From assembly GCA_963930645.1 (NCBI GenBank), contig OZ005656.1, positions 275,963,095 to 276,027,094 on the forward strand: a stretch of 64,000 bases of DNA, read 5' to 3'. Position numbers and translations under genes: made by a program. This document shows positions 26,201 through 36,181 of the stretch, piece after piece (the stretch's first letter is position 1; each line of letters begins with the position of its first letter). This DNA comes from Salticus scenicus. Taxonomy: Eukaryota > Arthropoda > Arachnida > Araneae > Salticidae. Under the pieces are notes generated by a model. That model saw nothing but the letters and a program-made list of their open reading frames with translations, had not been told where the DNA came from and searched no databases.

Positions 26201-26425
26201 AGTTCAACGTAAAATACACTCAAATCAATGACAACCAAATAAATCAATCAAAGCTCTCGTAATTCCTCAAAACGTAGCTGTACTTCAATGTAAAATACAC
26301 TCAAATGAATAAAAATCAAATACCAATCAAATCTCTCGTAATTCTTCAAAACGTAGCTCTAGTTCAACGTAAAATGTAATCAAATCAATGAAAATCAAAT
26401 AAACCAATCAAATCTCTCCTAAGAT
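26201..26425 (+). repeat. 80-bp tandem repeat, three copies
   Basis: Copies start at about 26201, 26282 and 26361 with TTCAACGTAAAATACACTCA and share a closing TCTCTCGTAATTC. Spacing is 79-81 bp. It lies in the body of the minus-strand Helitron that ends at 26070. Confidence 0.8.
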
Positions 26426-26813
26426 TCTCCATTCTGCGTCATTTTAGAAATGGGAAGTTTTATTTTCATAATTTAATTAATTAAAAGAAAACTAACCAAA
26501 AATTTGAAAATCTGACTTCGATGTGCAAAATGACTCTGCGGAGGGCACCTTTGTGTTAAATCACGTGACTGTCCGTGCTACCGTTTACGAGAACAGTGAA
26601 ATATACATATATATATATTTATATTTATACAAATATTGCTCACTTAACAGTATAAGATGAAACATACTTTATTAGCAATTGTAAGTAGAATTGTTTCATT
26701 ATTGTATCGTAGTATATTTTTCTTACTGGATTGAACATTGATAAGTAGGGAAAAAATGGAAAAAATTGGAAACGAATGAAAAATATTTTAAATTTGCTCA
26801 GTTAAAAAATAAA

Positions 26814-28591
26814 TCTTATATATATTATAAATGTGAATGTCCGTTTATTTGAGTGAGTTTCACGCTAAAACTGCTCGATGGATTTCGATAAAATTTGTTA
26901 TGGAGATAGCTTATACCCTAACTTAGAAAGTTGGCTGCCTTTTATTCCGAAAAAAAACTTTTTTTTTTGTTAGTTTTATGCATACAATCGCAATTTTGTA
27001 AGCTAATAATAGCAAAAAATTAGCCATTTAAATTTATCCATAATTTAATTGTTGCCAAAAAAAAAAACGAATTTATTTATTTTTTTCAACAGGAAAATAA
27101 ATACATTTATCTGAACGTGAACGATAAGAAATTATAAAAAAAAAATTATGCATCTCACAAAAATTGACGTCATTTTTAATTAAAAAGTTCTTTTACACAT
27201 TGATAAAGTGCCAATACGCAAGCGAAGTGATGACGTCACTGGCTGTTCGTGGATGCAAGAAAAATATTTCCTATGTTCAACGTCCATTGGATTTTTTGTA
27301 AAAAATTACTAAAAATCGAGGAAAATTATTTCCCGATTTTAATCCCCATATTTAGGTATAGGTATACATTAGTTATCATGTCCATGCGTTAGATTAAGTT
27401 ATTTTTATTGTAAAATTGACAAAATTTGAATTTTTAATTTCAAAACTCTAGGGGAAAAAATTTGGCAAATTTCCATATTCGATTGAAAACACAAACATTT
27501 CATTTCAAAAGATGATATTTACACAATAAATATCCAACTAATACACTAATTAAAAGGAAAATGATAAATATTCTATCATAATTTGAAATAAAATTTGTTT
27601 TCAAATGTCTAATCTGATATAAGATACTAATATGTTGCAGCGGAATAGATTTGATATCAGAAAAAAAAAAAAATCGCCAAATTATTTGGCGAACATAATT
27701 TAATTCCTTTCAAAAATCATGGTTGTTTTGACAACTTATCTTAAGAGAGTAATGAATAATATGAAACAATATTTCGTACAATGCATATTACGAAAATTAC
27801 TTTTACGATCTGGCATGTATATTTTCGTATTACGTTTTTGATCACCAAATACAATAAGCGCCAAGAACGGCAGAGTTTTGAAATTTAAAATTAAAATTTT
27901 GTCAATTTGACAGCAAAATAACTCAATCTAACACATGCACATGACAACTAATCTAACTGAACAAACACTAACTAATCGAACTGAACACACACTACAAAGG
28001 GATTTTATGAAATTCCACCCTGCCGCCCTTTGGAGAATGGGGGGCAAAAACATGTATTCACGCGTGACGCTGCACTAAATTTTTTATGTAAGGGACGATT
28101 ATATGTATCTAACTCATAGTATGAAGAGATTTTGCGAATTTCCCTCCTCCTTCCATCCTTTAAGAACGGAGGGAGAGATTTAAAAAAAAAAAAGTTTTAA
28201 AGCATAGCTCAGCTTTAAATAATTTCAGGATCTCAATTTTTTTATGTGTTGGTTAGGTATGTGTATGCAACATGCAATATAAAGTAATTTTGGAAATTTA
28301 CCCCCCCCCCCTTCCCCTTGGGGCGGGTGGGGCAGAAATAACATTTTGAAGCTTAAATCCGTCCAAATTACCTAAGAATGGCGAATTTTGGTGTGTGGAT
28401 GTTAATTAAGTTTGCGAAATATCCACTTTGATGAGATTTTGTAAAACTTTCAACTGTAACCGCGAGGGAGGGGGAGTAAAAAGCAGGTAAGGGACTGCCG
28501 AAGGCATTGGGGCTCCAGACTCGACTGTGACGAGCGGGAATACCGCTACAGAAAGTAGCAGGAACTTAAAATTAGATTTTGACGGATTTCA

Positions 28592-28629
<38 letters not shown>

Positions 28630-28711
28630 GGTATTTTATTATTATTAATGATATGCTGTTTTGGGGATTCATTTCAATATAATGACCAGCGAAGCGGGCA
28701 AAGCCTGCTAG
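26814..28711 (+). mobile_element. Non-autonomous Helitron (CCTGCTAG-end family)
   Basis: The 5' end TCTTATATATATTATAAATG follows an A (26813). The 3' end is GCGGGC-AAA-GCCTGC, a short stem-loop (one G-T pair), closed by CTAG (28708-28711) and followed by T. TC at one end, hairpin plus CTRR at the other and insertion between A and T are the classic Helitron hallmarks. The interior has no Rep/helicase ORF, so it depends on an autonomous partner. The same 3' tip recurs at 4657-4689, 26070-26100 (minus) and 50875-50904. Confidence 0.8.
27362..27960. repeat. Inverted repeat nested in the Helitron
   Basis: About 90 bases at 27362-27451 reappear inverted at 27870-27958 (for example GACAAAATTTGAATTTTTAA against a near-identical complement). 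Identity is roughly 80% by eye. It may be an older foldback element carried as cargo. Confidence 0.6.
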
Positions 28712-29539
28712 TAAATAAATAAAATCGAAAGTATGTTGTAAAAAAATAAAATTCTGCAATGAAGATTATAATACAATGCGTGAATAAAACTCCTTCATTC
28801 AAAAGAATAAAATAAATTATATAAATACCCTTAAATAAAATGGAATTATTATGTGTGTTATACTACGTGTTTTCAGTATATTTTCCTTAAACTAATTATA
28901 TTTTTTGGAAGAAAATATAAACAAGCCGTTATTTTTCTAAATATAAAACTTCTTTAAAATGCCTTAGCATATCGTGCAAAGAGATCATAATACTCAAACG
29001 CAATTTATTATACACGTTAAGTTTTATTCTGTTCAAAAACCCATTAAAATTCCTGAGGTAGTTTTTAAACAACTTTATGAAATAAAAGAAAAAATAAACA
29101 AAATGTTATTTATGTTTTTAATAATGTTTAAAATCTCTTTGTAATTTCGAAAGTAAATTTTTATTTTCTTCACAGAAATTTCATGATCATAGTTTCATGT
29201 ATATGTAGTTATTACCAATATATTTACTTCTGCATTAAATGCTTTTCATTAAGTTATATAGGAAGTTTCATCAAGTAAAGAAAAATCCTAAATTTTATTC
29301 CTGAAATTATATATTGATAATATTTAGCGTAATAATGTCTAGCGTCATTAAAAAATTGTTTATTAACCATACGTAACTAAACTTAAATCAGTATTAAGCT
29401 GTAACTATTTATTCCACTCATAGACTGAGAATTAAAAACAAGTATATTTTTATATTTCCTTTACTAATTAAAAAAAAAATAGTGAAACTTTAAAAAACTA
29501 TTATAATAGTTCAATTAAAAAGTAGAAAAGCGGTAAATA
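28712..29539. other. AT-rich DNA, no gene seen
   Basis: Sits between the Helitron 3' end and the piggyBac-like ORF. It could include the lost 3' flank of that element, but no TIR or TTAA pair is evident. Confidence 0.55.
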
Positions 29540-29800
29540 TTATCGTTTACACTCTTGGCAGATGTTAAAAATGTGCTCTCCGCAAATAGCCTTGTTGCAA
29601 TAGTTGCATACGTATTTTGACATTCTGCGTTTCTGAGATGGACCACTTTTAGTCGTGTCTTCTGTGGGCTTCTCAAAATTAAAAATATCTTCAATATTTA
29701 TTTTTATGATCACAAAATATTCGATTGTTAGATGACGATTACAGCAAATTTTGAAAAGTAACAAGTGCACAGCCGTGCTTATCACCTTCTGATAACTCAT
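29540..29800 (-). pseudogene. piggyBac-like transposase C-terminal zinc ribbon
   Basis: An 86-codon ATG-started ORF ends with KRRMSKYVCNYCNKAICGEH then IFNICQECKR. The Cys/His spacing (CX2C, CX2H, CX2C) and the preceding basic stretch resemble the C-terminal cysteine-rich domain of piggyBac transposases, which binds the element ends. The catalytic DDD core is absent and the first 45 residues are unlike the family, so it is a 3' scrap or a separate exon. It ends 15 bases from the Helentron-like element that starts at 29815. Alternative: an unrelated short zinc-finger ORF. Confidence 0.45.
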
Positions 29801-29814
29801 TTTACTAGTTAATT

Positions 29815-32800
29815 TCTTCTATATGTAATATAGAGAAAGTATTGGATTCGCGAAAATTTTCGAAGTCCGTTTTTTGAAGGATTTACATATTTTGGGATGT
29901 CCAGAACATGAATTAATAGTTTTTAGAAAATGTCTGTCTGTATCATTTTTTTGTGCAAGCTCTATCTCACGAACCAATGAATGAAATTTAACCAAACTTG
30001 GTATTTAGTTGCACCCTGACATGAATTGGTGCTGATTATATTTGGGGATCAATAGCTCAACAGGTGGCGCTGTGATCGCATTTTATGCAAATTTGTAACA
30101 TGGCAGCGTAGTACAAAATTCCGTATAAATGGACATAATGAGAGTTATTTTAAACTTGTGATTGTAAAATTAATATGAATTATTGATAATAGTAGTGGTT
30201 AACCAGGAAAAAAATTTTGTGCATGTGGGGGCATCGGTTCCCCCCCGGGGAAGTAAATTTTCAAGATGGGTATATTTCGAAAGGTCTCGTTGATAATAGT
30301 AATAGTTAACTGGGAAAATTTTTTTGTGCATGTGGGGGCATCGGTCCACCGGGGGGGGAGTACCCACCCGGGGGGCAAAGTTTCAAGATGGGTATCTTTC
30401 GAAAGGTCTCGTCAATACCTTTAAAACGAATTGTTGAACCATAAATCTGTGATAATTTAAAAGAAAGTTATCGATTTTTTTTTTTTACTTTTACGAAAAA
30501 AATCGTAAATTTTTTTTCTTTTTTTTTTTTTTTTTTTTAAACGAAATTTTACCAAACTTGGTATTTAGTTGGTCCCCGACATAAACTGGTGCTGATTACA
30601 TTTGGGGATCAATAGCTCAACAGGTGGCGCTGTGATAGCATTTTATCTAAATTTTTAACATGGCAGTATAGGACAAAAATTCGTATAAATGTGCATAATA
30701 AGAGTTATTTTACACTTGTGATTGTAAAATTAATATGAATTATTGATAATAGTGGTATGTAACTAGGAAAAAAAAATTGTGCATGGGGGGCATCGCTTCC
30801 CCTCCTAGGGGGGAAATACCCCCCAGGGGGAGTAGATTTTCACAATGGGTATCTTTCGAAAGATCTAGTTGATAATAGTAGTAGTTAACTAGGAAAAAAA
30901 TTTTGAGCATGTGGGGGCATCGGTTCCCCCCCCCCCGGTGGGGGGGGGGGCAAAGTTTCAAGATGGGTATCTTTCGAAAGGTCTCGTCAATACCTTTAAA
31001 ACGAATGGTTGAACCATAAATCCTTGATAATTTAAAACAAAGTTATCGATTTTTTTTTTACTTTTAACGAAAAAAAAAAACAGAAAAAAAATCGTATTTT
31101 TTTTATATATATATATTTTTTTTTAACGAAATTTTACCAAACTTGGTATTTAGTTGGTCCCCGACATAAACTGATGCTGATTACATTTGGGGATCAGGTG
31201 GCGCTGTGATAGCATTTATCTAAATTTTTAACATGGCAGTATAGGACAAAAATTCGTATAAATGTGCATAATAAGTGTTATTTTACACTTGTGATTGTAA
31301 AATTAATATGAATTATTGATATTAGTGGTATGTAACTAGGAAAAAAAATTGTGCATGGGGGGCATCGCTTCCCCCCCCTAGGGGGAAATACCCCCCCCCC
31401 AGGGGGAGTAAATTTTCACAATGGGTATCTTTCGAAAGATCTAGTTGATAATAGTAGTAGTTAACTAGGAAAAAAATTTTGAGCATGTGGGGGCATCGGT
31501 CCACCGGGGGGGGAGTACCCACCGGGGGGGGGCAAAGTTTCAAAATGGGTATCTTTCGAAAGGTCTCGTCAATACCTTTAAAACGAATGGTTGAACCATA
31601 AATCCTTGACAATTTCAAACAAAGTTATCGATTTTTTTTTTTACTTTTAACGAAAAAAAACAGAAAAAAAAATCGTATTTTTTTTTTTTTTTTTTTTAAC
31701 GAAATTTTACCAAACTTGGTATTTAGTTGGTCCCCGACATAAACTGATGCTGATTACATTTAGGGATCAATAGCTCAACAGGTGGCGCTGTGATAGCATT
31801 TATCTAAATTTTTAAATGGCAGTATAGGACAAAAATTCGTATAAATATGCATAATAAGAGTTATTTTACACTCGTGATTGTAAAATTAATATAAATTATT
31901 GATAATAGTAGTACGTAACTAGGAAAAAAAAATTTGTGCATGGGGGCCATCGCTTCCCCTCCTAGGGGGGAAATCCCCCCAGGGGGAGTAAATTTTCACA
32001 ATGGGTATCTTTCGAAAGATCTAGTTGATAATAGTAGTAGTTAACTAGGAAAAAAATTTTGAGCATGTGGGGGCATCGGTTCCCCCCCACCGGGGGGGGG
32101 GGGGCAAAGTTTCAAGATGGTTATCTTTCGAAAGGTCTCATCAATACCTTTAAAACGAATGGTTGAACCATAAATCCTTTATAATTTAAAACAAAGTTAT
32201 CGATTTTTTTTTTCTTTTAACGAAAAAAAAACAGAAAAAAAATCGTATTTTTTTTTTATTATTTTTTTTTAACGAAATTTTACCAAACTTGTTATTACTT
32301 GGTCCCCGACATAAACTGATGCTGATTACATTTGGGGATCAATAGCTCAACAGGTGGCGCTGTGATAGCATTTTATCTAAATTTTTAACATGGCAGTATA
32401 GGACAAAAATTCGTATAAATGTGCATAATAAGATTTATTTTACACTTGTGATTGTAAAATTAATATGAATTATTGATAATAGTGGTATGTAACTAGGAAA
32501 AAAAAATGTGCATGGGGGGCATCGCTTCCCCCCCTTAGGGGGGAAATACCCCCCCAGGGGGAGTAAATTTTCACAATGGGTATCTTTCGAAAGATCTAGT
32601 TGATAATAGTAGTAGTTAACTAGGAAAAAAAAATTGAGCATGTGGGGGCATCGGTTCCCCCCCGGGGGAAGAACCCCCCCGGGGGAGGGGTAAATTTTGA
32701 AGATGGGTATCATTCGAAAGATCTCGTTAATACCTTTAAAACGAATGGTTGAACTATAAATCTGTGATAATTTAAAACAAAGTTATAGAAAAAAAACTTA

Positions 32801-32901
32801 CGAAAAAAAAATAGTTTTTTATTTTTTATTTTTTATTGTTACTGAGTGAATATGTACAGAAAAATTTAGAAGAAAGTCTTGTGGTGACCACAACATACTA
32901 G
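29815..32901 (+). mobile_element. Helentron/DINE-like element with internal tandem array
   Basis: The 5' tip TCTTCTATAT (29815) is preceded by T. The 3' tip is TTGTGGT-G-ACCACAA (32879-32893), a perfect 7-bp stem, then CATA, CTAG (32898-32901) and T. Just before the hairpin, TTAGAAGAAAG is the inverse of the 5' tip, forming a subterminal inverted repeat. T|T insertion, subTIR, tandem core and 3' hairpin together match Helentron-derived elements (HINE/DINE-1 type). No protein is encoded. A shorter copy lies at 54439-55582 on the other strand. Confidence 0.75.
29985..32830 (+). repeat. Tandem array of about 573-bp units, five copies
   Basis: The landmark ACCAAACTTGGTATTTAGTTG-like sequence recurs at about 29991, 30551, 31136, 31709 and 32282, giving spacings of 560, 585, 573 and 573. 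Each unit has a CAGGTGGCGCTGTGAT motif, a T-run flanked by ATCG, and one or two subrepeats in which CCCC- and GGGG-tracts flank a GGGGGCATCG core. The first unit is the most diverged, which fits expansion from the 3' side. Confidence 0.92.
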
Positions 32902-33540
32902 TTATAATGGTACTGTTAGTGAGGCGGGAGCATCTCGTAGAAGCATTTATTCGAGTTTGTGATTTTATTTATAACAGCGAAAAGTTAGGAAAAATCTTAC
33001 ATCGTCTTACCAAAATAAACAAATAAATAAATAAGAATATGGGTTAAAAAATCCGTATTAAAGCCCAAGAAAATACGAAAAAAAATTCCAATCTTTGAAA
33101 CTAAATATCTACTTCCGTTTTTTGTTATGTTTGTTAAAATGAGCGACAACTTTTGCTAAATACGACATCAGGGACCTGGAGACTGTACAAAAAATTATTA
33201 TGATTTTTTTTTTTTTTCTTCATTATTAAGAAGAAATGATTTTCTAAATTTAACCTGTAATTGTTGAATGTTGCCTTCCAGCAACAAACCCATGTTTGTC
33301 TTCTAAAGTATCATTAGAATAACATTGAAGCTCTAAAGCCTCTTGTTTGCCAATTGACAAAAAAATTGTTTTTTAACTGTAACCATAGTTAAAATAAAGT
33401 ATGATTTTTTTTCAAGTATTTTTCCCGTGATTTATTTAAGAAAAGGAAGACGTAAAAAATAAATAAATAAATGAATTGATTTAAAAATAACACTGCGCTG
33501 CTAAAATAATAATAATATTAATAATAATAATAATAATGAG
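32902..33540. other. AT-rich DNA, no gene seen
   Basis: GGGACCTGGAGACTGTAC with AAGAAATGATTTTCTAAATT (33170-33255) has a diverged partner at 33670-33735, suggesting an old duplication of about 500 bp. Confidence 0.5.
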
Positions 33541-33720
33541 TCTTGATACCATTCTTGCTTATTCTTATGTAAAATGACTTCCTGAATCCGAATATGACCT
33601 CCAATTTGTCCAATCACCTATCTAAGCTAATCACCTGATTATAACATGATGGTAGAGAACTGACAATAGAAACCTGAAGACTGCACTAAAAGTTAGTTTT
33701 TTATAACTAAGAAAAAATGA
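33541..33720 (+). repeat. Relative of the 24.3-kb inverted-repeat element
   Basis: TTGATACCATTCTTGCTTAT followed by a CCAATTTGTCCAATCACC block matches the left side of 24320-24885 and its right side in complement. It marks a dispersed family. Confidence 0.5.
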
Positions 33721-33969
33721 TTTGCTAAATTTAAACATGCCGTATCCTAAATGTTTACATATTTTAAAACATTTTGTAATTAGAAGTATATGTGTATGAT
33801 CAATGGTTACGGAGATAAAGGCGTCTTCGCAAGTTTACACCTTTTATACAATGACAAATATCATTTGGTAAATATTGTCGAGAATTTAACAATACATACG
33901 AGGGCTGTCCGTAAAGTATCCGGATTTAATTCATAACTGAAAAAATATAATGAATATACACTCTTCAGT

Positions 33970-34119
33970 TTAATCCCCTTCAAAGTATCGTCCTTGAGAA
34001 ACAACACACTTAGCCCAACGTTGTTGCCACTCTTGGAAGCAGGATTGGAAGTCGTTCTTTGGAATGGCCAACAGCTGTTCGATCGCATTTTGTTTCATAT
34101 TCGTCACATCCTCAAACCA
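33970..34119 (-). pseudogene. Mariner transposase C-terminal fragment, left arm
   Basis: On the minus strand about 49 codons run from WFEDV to a stop at 33970. They include AIPKNDFQSCFQEW, RWAKCVVSQG and a final RYFEGD, typical of the last segment of mariner transposase. The DNA-binding and DD(34)D catalytic parts are absent. The mirror copy in the right arm encodes almost the same residues. Confidence 0.85.
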
Positions 34120-34170
34120 TCGTCCTTTAAGCGTTTTCTTTAGCTTTGGAAAGGCGAAATTTTTTAACCA

Positions 34171-34266
34171 AACATGGCACCGTTCAAATTGCCAAAGTTT
34201 GGCACCAAACAAGACACCGTTCAAATTGCCAAAGTCTGGCACCAAACATGGCACCGTGCAAATCGC
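34171..34266 (+). repeat. 37-bp tandem repeat at the centre of the palindrome
   Basis: Two full units (34171-34207 and 34208-34244) and a partial third (34245-34266) share the core GGCACCGTTCAAATTGCCAA. The repeat fills the hairpin loop and interrupts the symmetry. Confidence 0.85.
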
Positions 34267-34277
34267 TTATAGGACTA

Positions 34278-34427
34278 TGGTTTGAGGATGTGATGACCAT
34301 CAAACAAAAAGCGATCGAACAGCTGCTGGCCATTCCAAAGAATGACTTCCAATCCTGCTTCCAAGAGTGGCAACAACGTTGGGCTAAGTGTGTTGTTTCT
34401 CAAGGACGATACTTCGAAGGGGATTAA
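34278..34427 (+). pseudogene. Mariner transposase C-terminal fragment, right arm
   Basis: Plus-strand mirror of the left-arm fragment, running from WFEDV to the TAA at 34425. It differs at only a few residues near its start and ends with the same RYFEGD. It has no catalytic core. Confidence 0.85.
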
Positions 34428-34979
34428 ACTGAAGTACGTATATCCATTATATTTTTTTAGTCATAAATTAAATCCGGATGCTTTACGGACAGCCCTCGTA
34501 TATTACATATAAGTAAAAGAATACAAACGGACTTATTTCTACAATAATATTATCCGATGTTATTTACCGAATATTTTAAAGATATTACCCCCTTTTATTT
34601 TTTACATTATCTAAGCTAATTAATTCATTATAACCTAATAGTACTGCACAATTATGAATTATAATAAAACATCTTCATTTTCCTAAATGGAGTATGATTA
34701 ATTACAAATACATGTAAATGATTGCTAAATTCTAGTATATGATTTATTTATCTGGGAAAGGATGGAATAACCACTCTCAAAGGATGATTTTATCCTCATT
34801 AACATAAATGGATAGATAAATGTTTTTGTTTACTCAATTCATATTGTTAAACTAACTCGTCATTAATTAAAACAAAAATGTAATTTATAGTGATTATTTC
34901 AAATGTGTGACACGTGTCAAATATTTCACACCACATGTCCGTGTTATAGAAAAAGGTAGTCGATAAAAACAATATTTTG

Positions 34980-34985
34980 AAATTA
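34980..34985. repeat. Left target-site duplication AAATTA
   Basis: Six bases directly before the 5' LTR are repeated exactly after the 3' LTR. The next outer base differs (G at 34979), so the duplication is six bases with this LTR boundary. Confidence 0.85.
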
Positions 34986-35337
34986 TGGGAGGTTATATTT
35001 CTCAGTTATTACCATTACTTCCATTGTGTGACGTCACTGCTATGTAGTTATGACGATATTACTACGTCACTGTTTGTATCATCCTTTCAATGTATGCGCA
35101 CGCACCGAGAAGCGCACCTGTTTTATTCAGATGATGTTTAATCGTTGTCGAGGGAAAGACGCTCCCGCTTGGATGTAAACCAATGTATAATTATGGAGTT
35201 GACGTGAAGTGGTTCTGTAAAACACAGACGGTGTTTGCCGCTCGTAAAATGCAGCAATTTAAGTGTTTATGTAATGTCCCCTTTTTGTTTTAAATAAATG
35301 TTGTTATGTTACGATGGTCTGTAGCCGTTTCCCTATA
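34986..35337 (+). repeat. 5' LTR of the Gypsy element
   Basis: This 352-bp LTR is identical to the 3' copy except A versus G at 35207. It holds a perfect CRE palindrome TGACGTCA (35029-35036), a second CRE-like half site TACGTCA (35063-35069), and an AATAAA hexamer (35293-35298) placed where an R-region polyadenylation signal would be expected. No canonical TATA box is obvious; TGTATAATTA near 35184 is the nearest candidate. Confidence 0.96.
35029..35069 (+). promoter_or_regulatory. CRE-like sites in the LTR
   Basis: TGACGTCA (35029-35036) is a perfect ATF/CREB palindrome and TACGTCA (35063-35069) is a near-match 26 bp downstream. The same pair recurs in the 3' LTR at 41122-41162. Position in the U3-like part of the LTR suggests enhancer or promoter function; this is inferred from motif and place only. 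Confidence 0.5.
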
Positions 35338-35340
35338 TTT

Positions 35341-35350
35341 TGGGGGCTCG
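35341..35350 (+). other. Primer-binding site, tRNA-Pro-like
   Basis: TGGGGGCTCG starts three bases after the 5' LTR. It is complementary to the last ten bases of animal tRNA-Pro including CCA, and the same core serves as the proline PBS in other retroelements. The match fails after ten bases (ACC in place of TCC), so priming by another tRNA or by a tRNA fragment remains possible. Confidence 0.7.
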
Positions 35351-36181
35351 ACCTATCCGGAAATACCCCTAGCATCACGAAAAGTCGCTACTTTGGTTTT
35401 CAAAAAAAAAAAACAGTAGCGTGAAAATGTTGTTTGTTTTCAAGTAGCTGTGAAATTTTTTTTTTTTTTTTTCTGTGGACGATATTTTACTCATTTCATT
35501 GAAATACATTCGGACGTTTTAAAAAGGATACTTTGTGTTCTTCGTTTCATCTACTAGACGGTGTTTAATAACAGACGTAATTTAAAGTGAAAAGTGATTC
35601 AGTGTTTGATCATGCTTCATTTCAACATGATTCAAGTTTTGTTCCTGCCGATGATTTCAAATTTACCTGTGTGCTGTTTTCTTCATGCCCGACGTTCTTA
35701 AAATGATTCATTTCGATTAGAGTTTGTTTTATATGTAGTAAGAGCATCCTACACAGATTCATCATCATCTAATTGTTCCTGCTTAATAATATGTTTTAAT
35801 CATCACGGCATAAAGGACTGCCCTTAATGTCAGGTAGGAGCATGCATTTTTTTTTCTCCTCTTTGTATGATAGTATATAAAGAAAAAATTTTTTTTCATT
35901 TGTAATTAAAATTTGAAATTCATTCATTGCCGTTTTACGCCCTTTAAAATTATTTGTTTGTTCATTTTTATATAAATAAAGAATTTTTCCCCCATATTCA
36001 ATTACTTTCCATGAATAAAGAAATATTCTCTTCCCCAATATTTATTTATTGTTCTTAAAAATATATATGTTCTGGTTTTAATCCATTTTTTATTCCCCAA
36101 TATTTACTTAAAAAAAAAAAAAGAACAATTTTTTTTTTATTTATTTCAGTATCCTTATTTTATTTTTATTGCATCCTAAAA
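35351..36181 (+). other. Gypsy 5' leader (untranslated)
   Basis: About 830 bases separate the primer-binding site from the Gag start. The stretch is AT-rich with T-runs and no credible ORF. The packaging signal would be expected here but I cannot identify it. Confidence 0.7.

Larger units (their letters stand above)
33899..34498. mobile_element. 600-bp palindromic mariner-derived element
   Basis: The element is exactly 600 bp and is flanked by TA on both sides (33897-33898 and 34499-34500), the mariner target duplication. It starts CGAGGGCTGTCCGTAAAG and ends with the complement. The symmetry continues far past the tip: each arm (about 33899-34135 and 34268-34498) carries the 3' end of a mariner transposase gene, pointing outward. 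The arms join at a short centre with a 37-bp direct repeat. It lacks a full transposase and is therefore non-autonomous, moved in trans if at all. Known biology: mariner excises and inserts at TA. Inference: it arose by inverted duplication of one transposon end. Confidence 0.92.

Noticed and set aside
30170..32713. Repeated frames with LVNYYYYQLDLSKDTHCENLL as a protein family
   Set aside because: They are translations of the 573-bp repeat, vary at the C/G tracts and lack shared starts.
29985..32830. Regularly spaced repeats as a possible CRISPR array
   Set aside because: Units of about 573 bp are long, the whole unit repeats, no unique spacers exist, and the array sits between rolling-circle transposon tips in a eukaryotic genome.
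34984..34985. Extending the Gypsy LTR to start at TATGGG
   Set aside because: The shared TA before both LTRs can be chance. Starting at TG gives an exact 6-bp target duplication.
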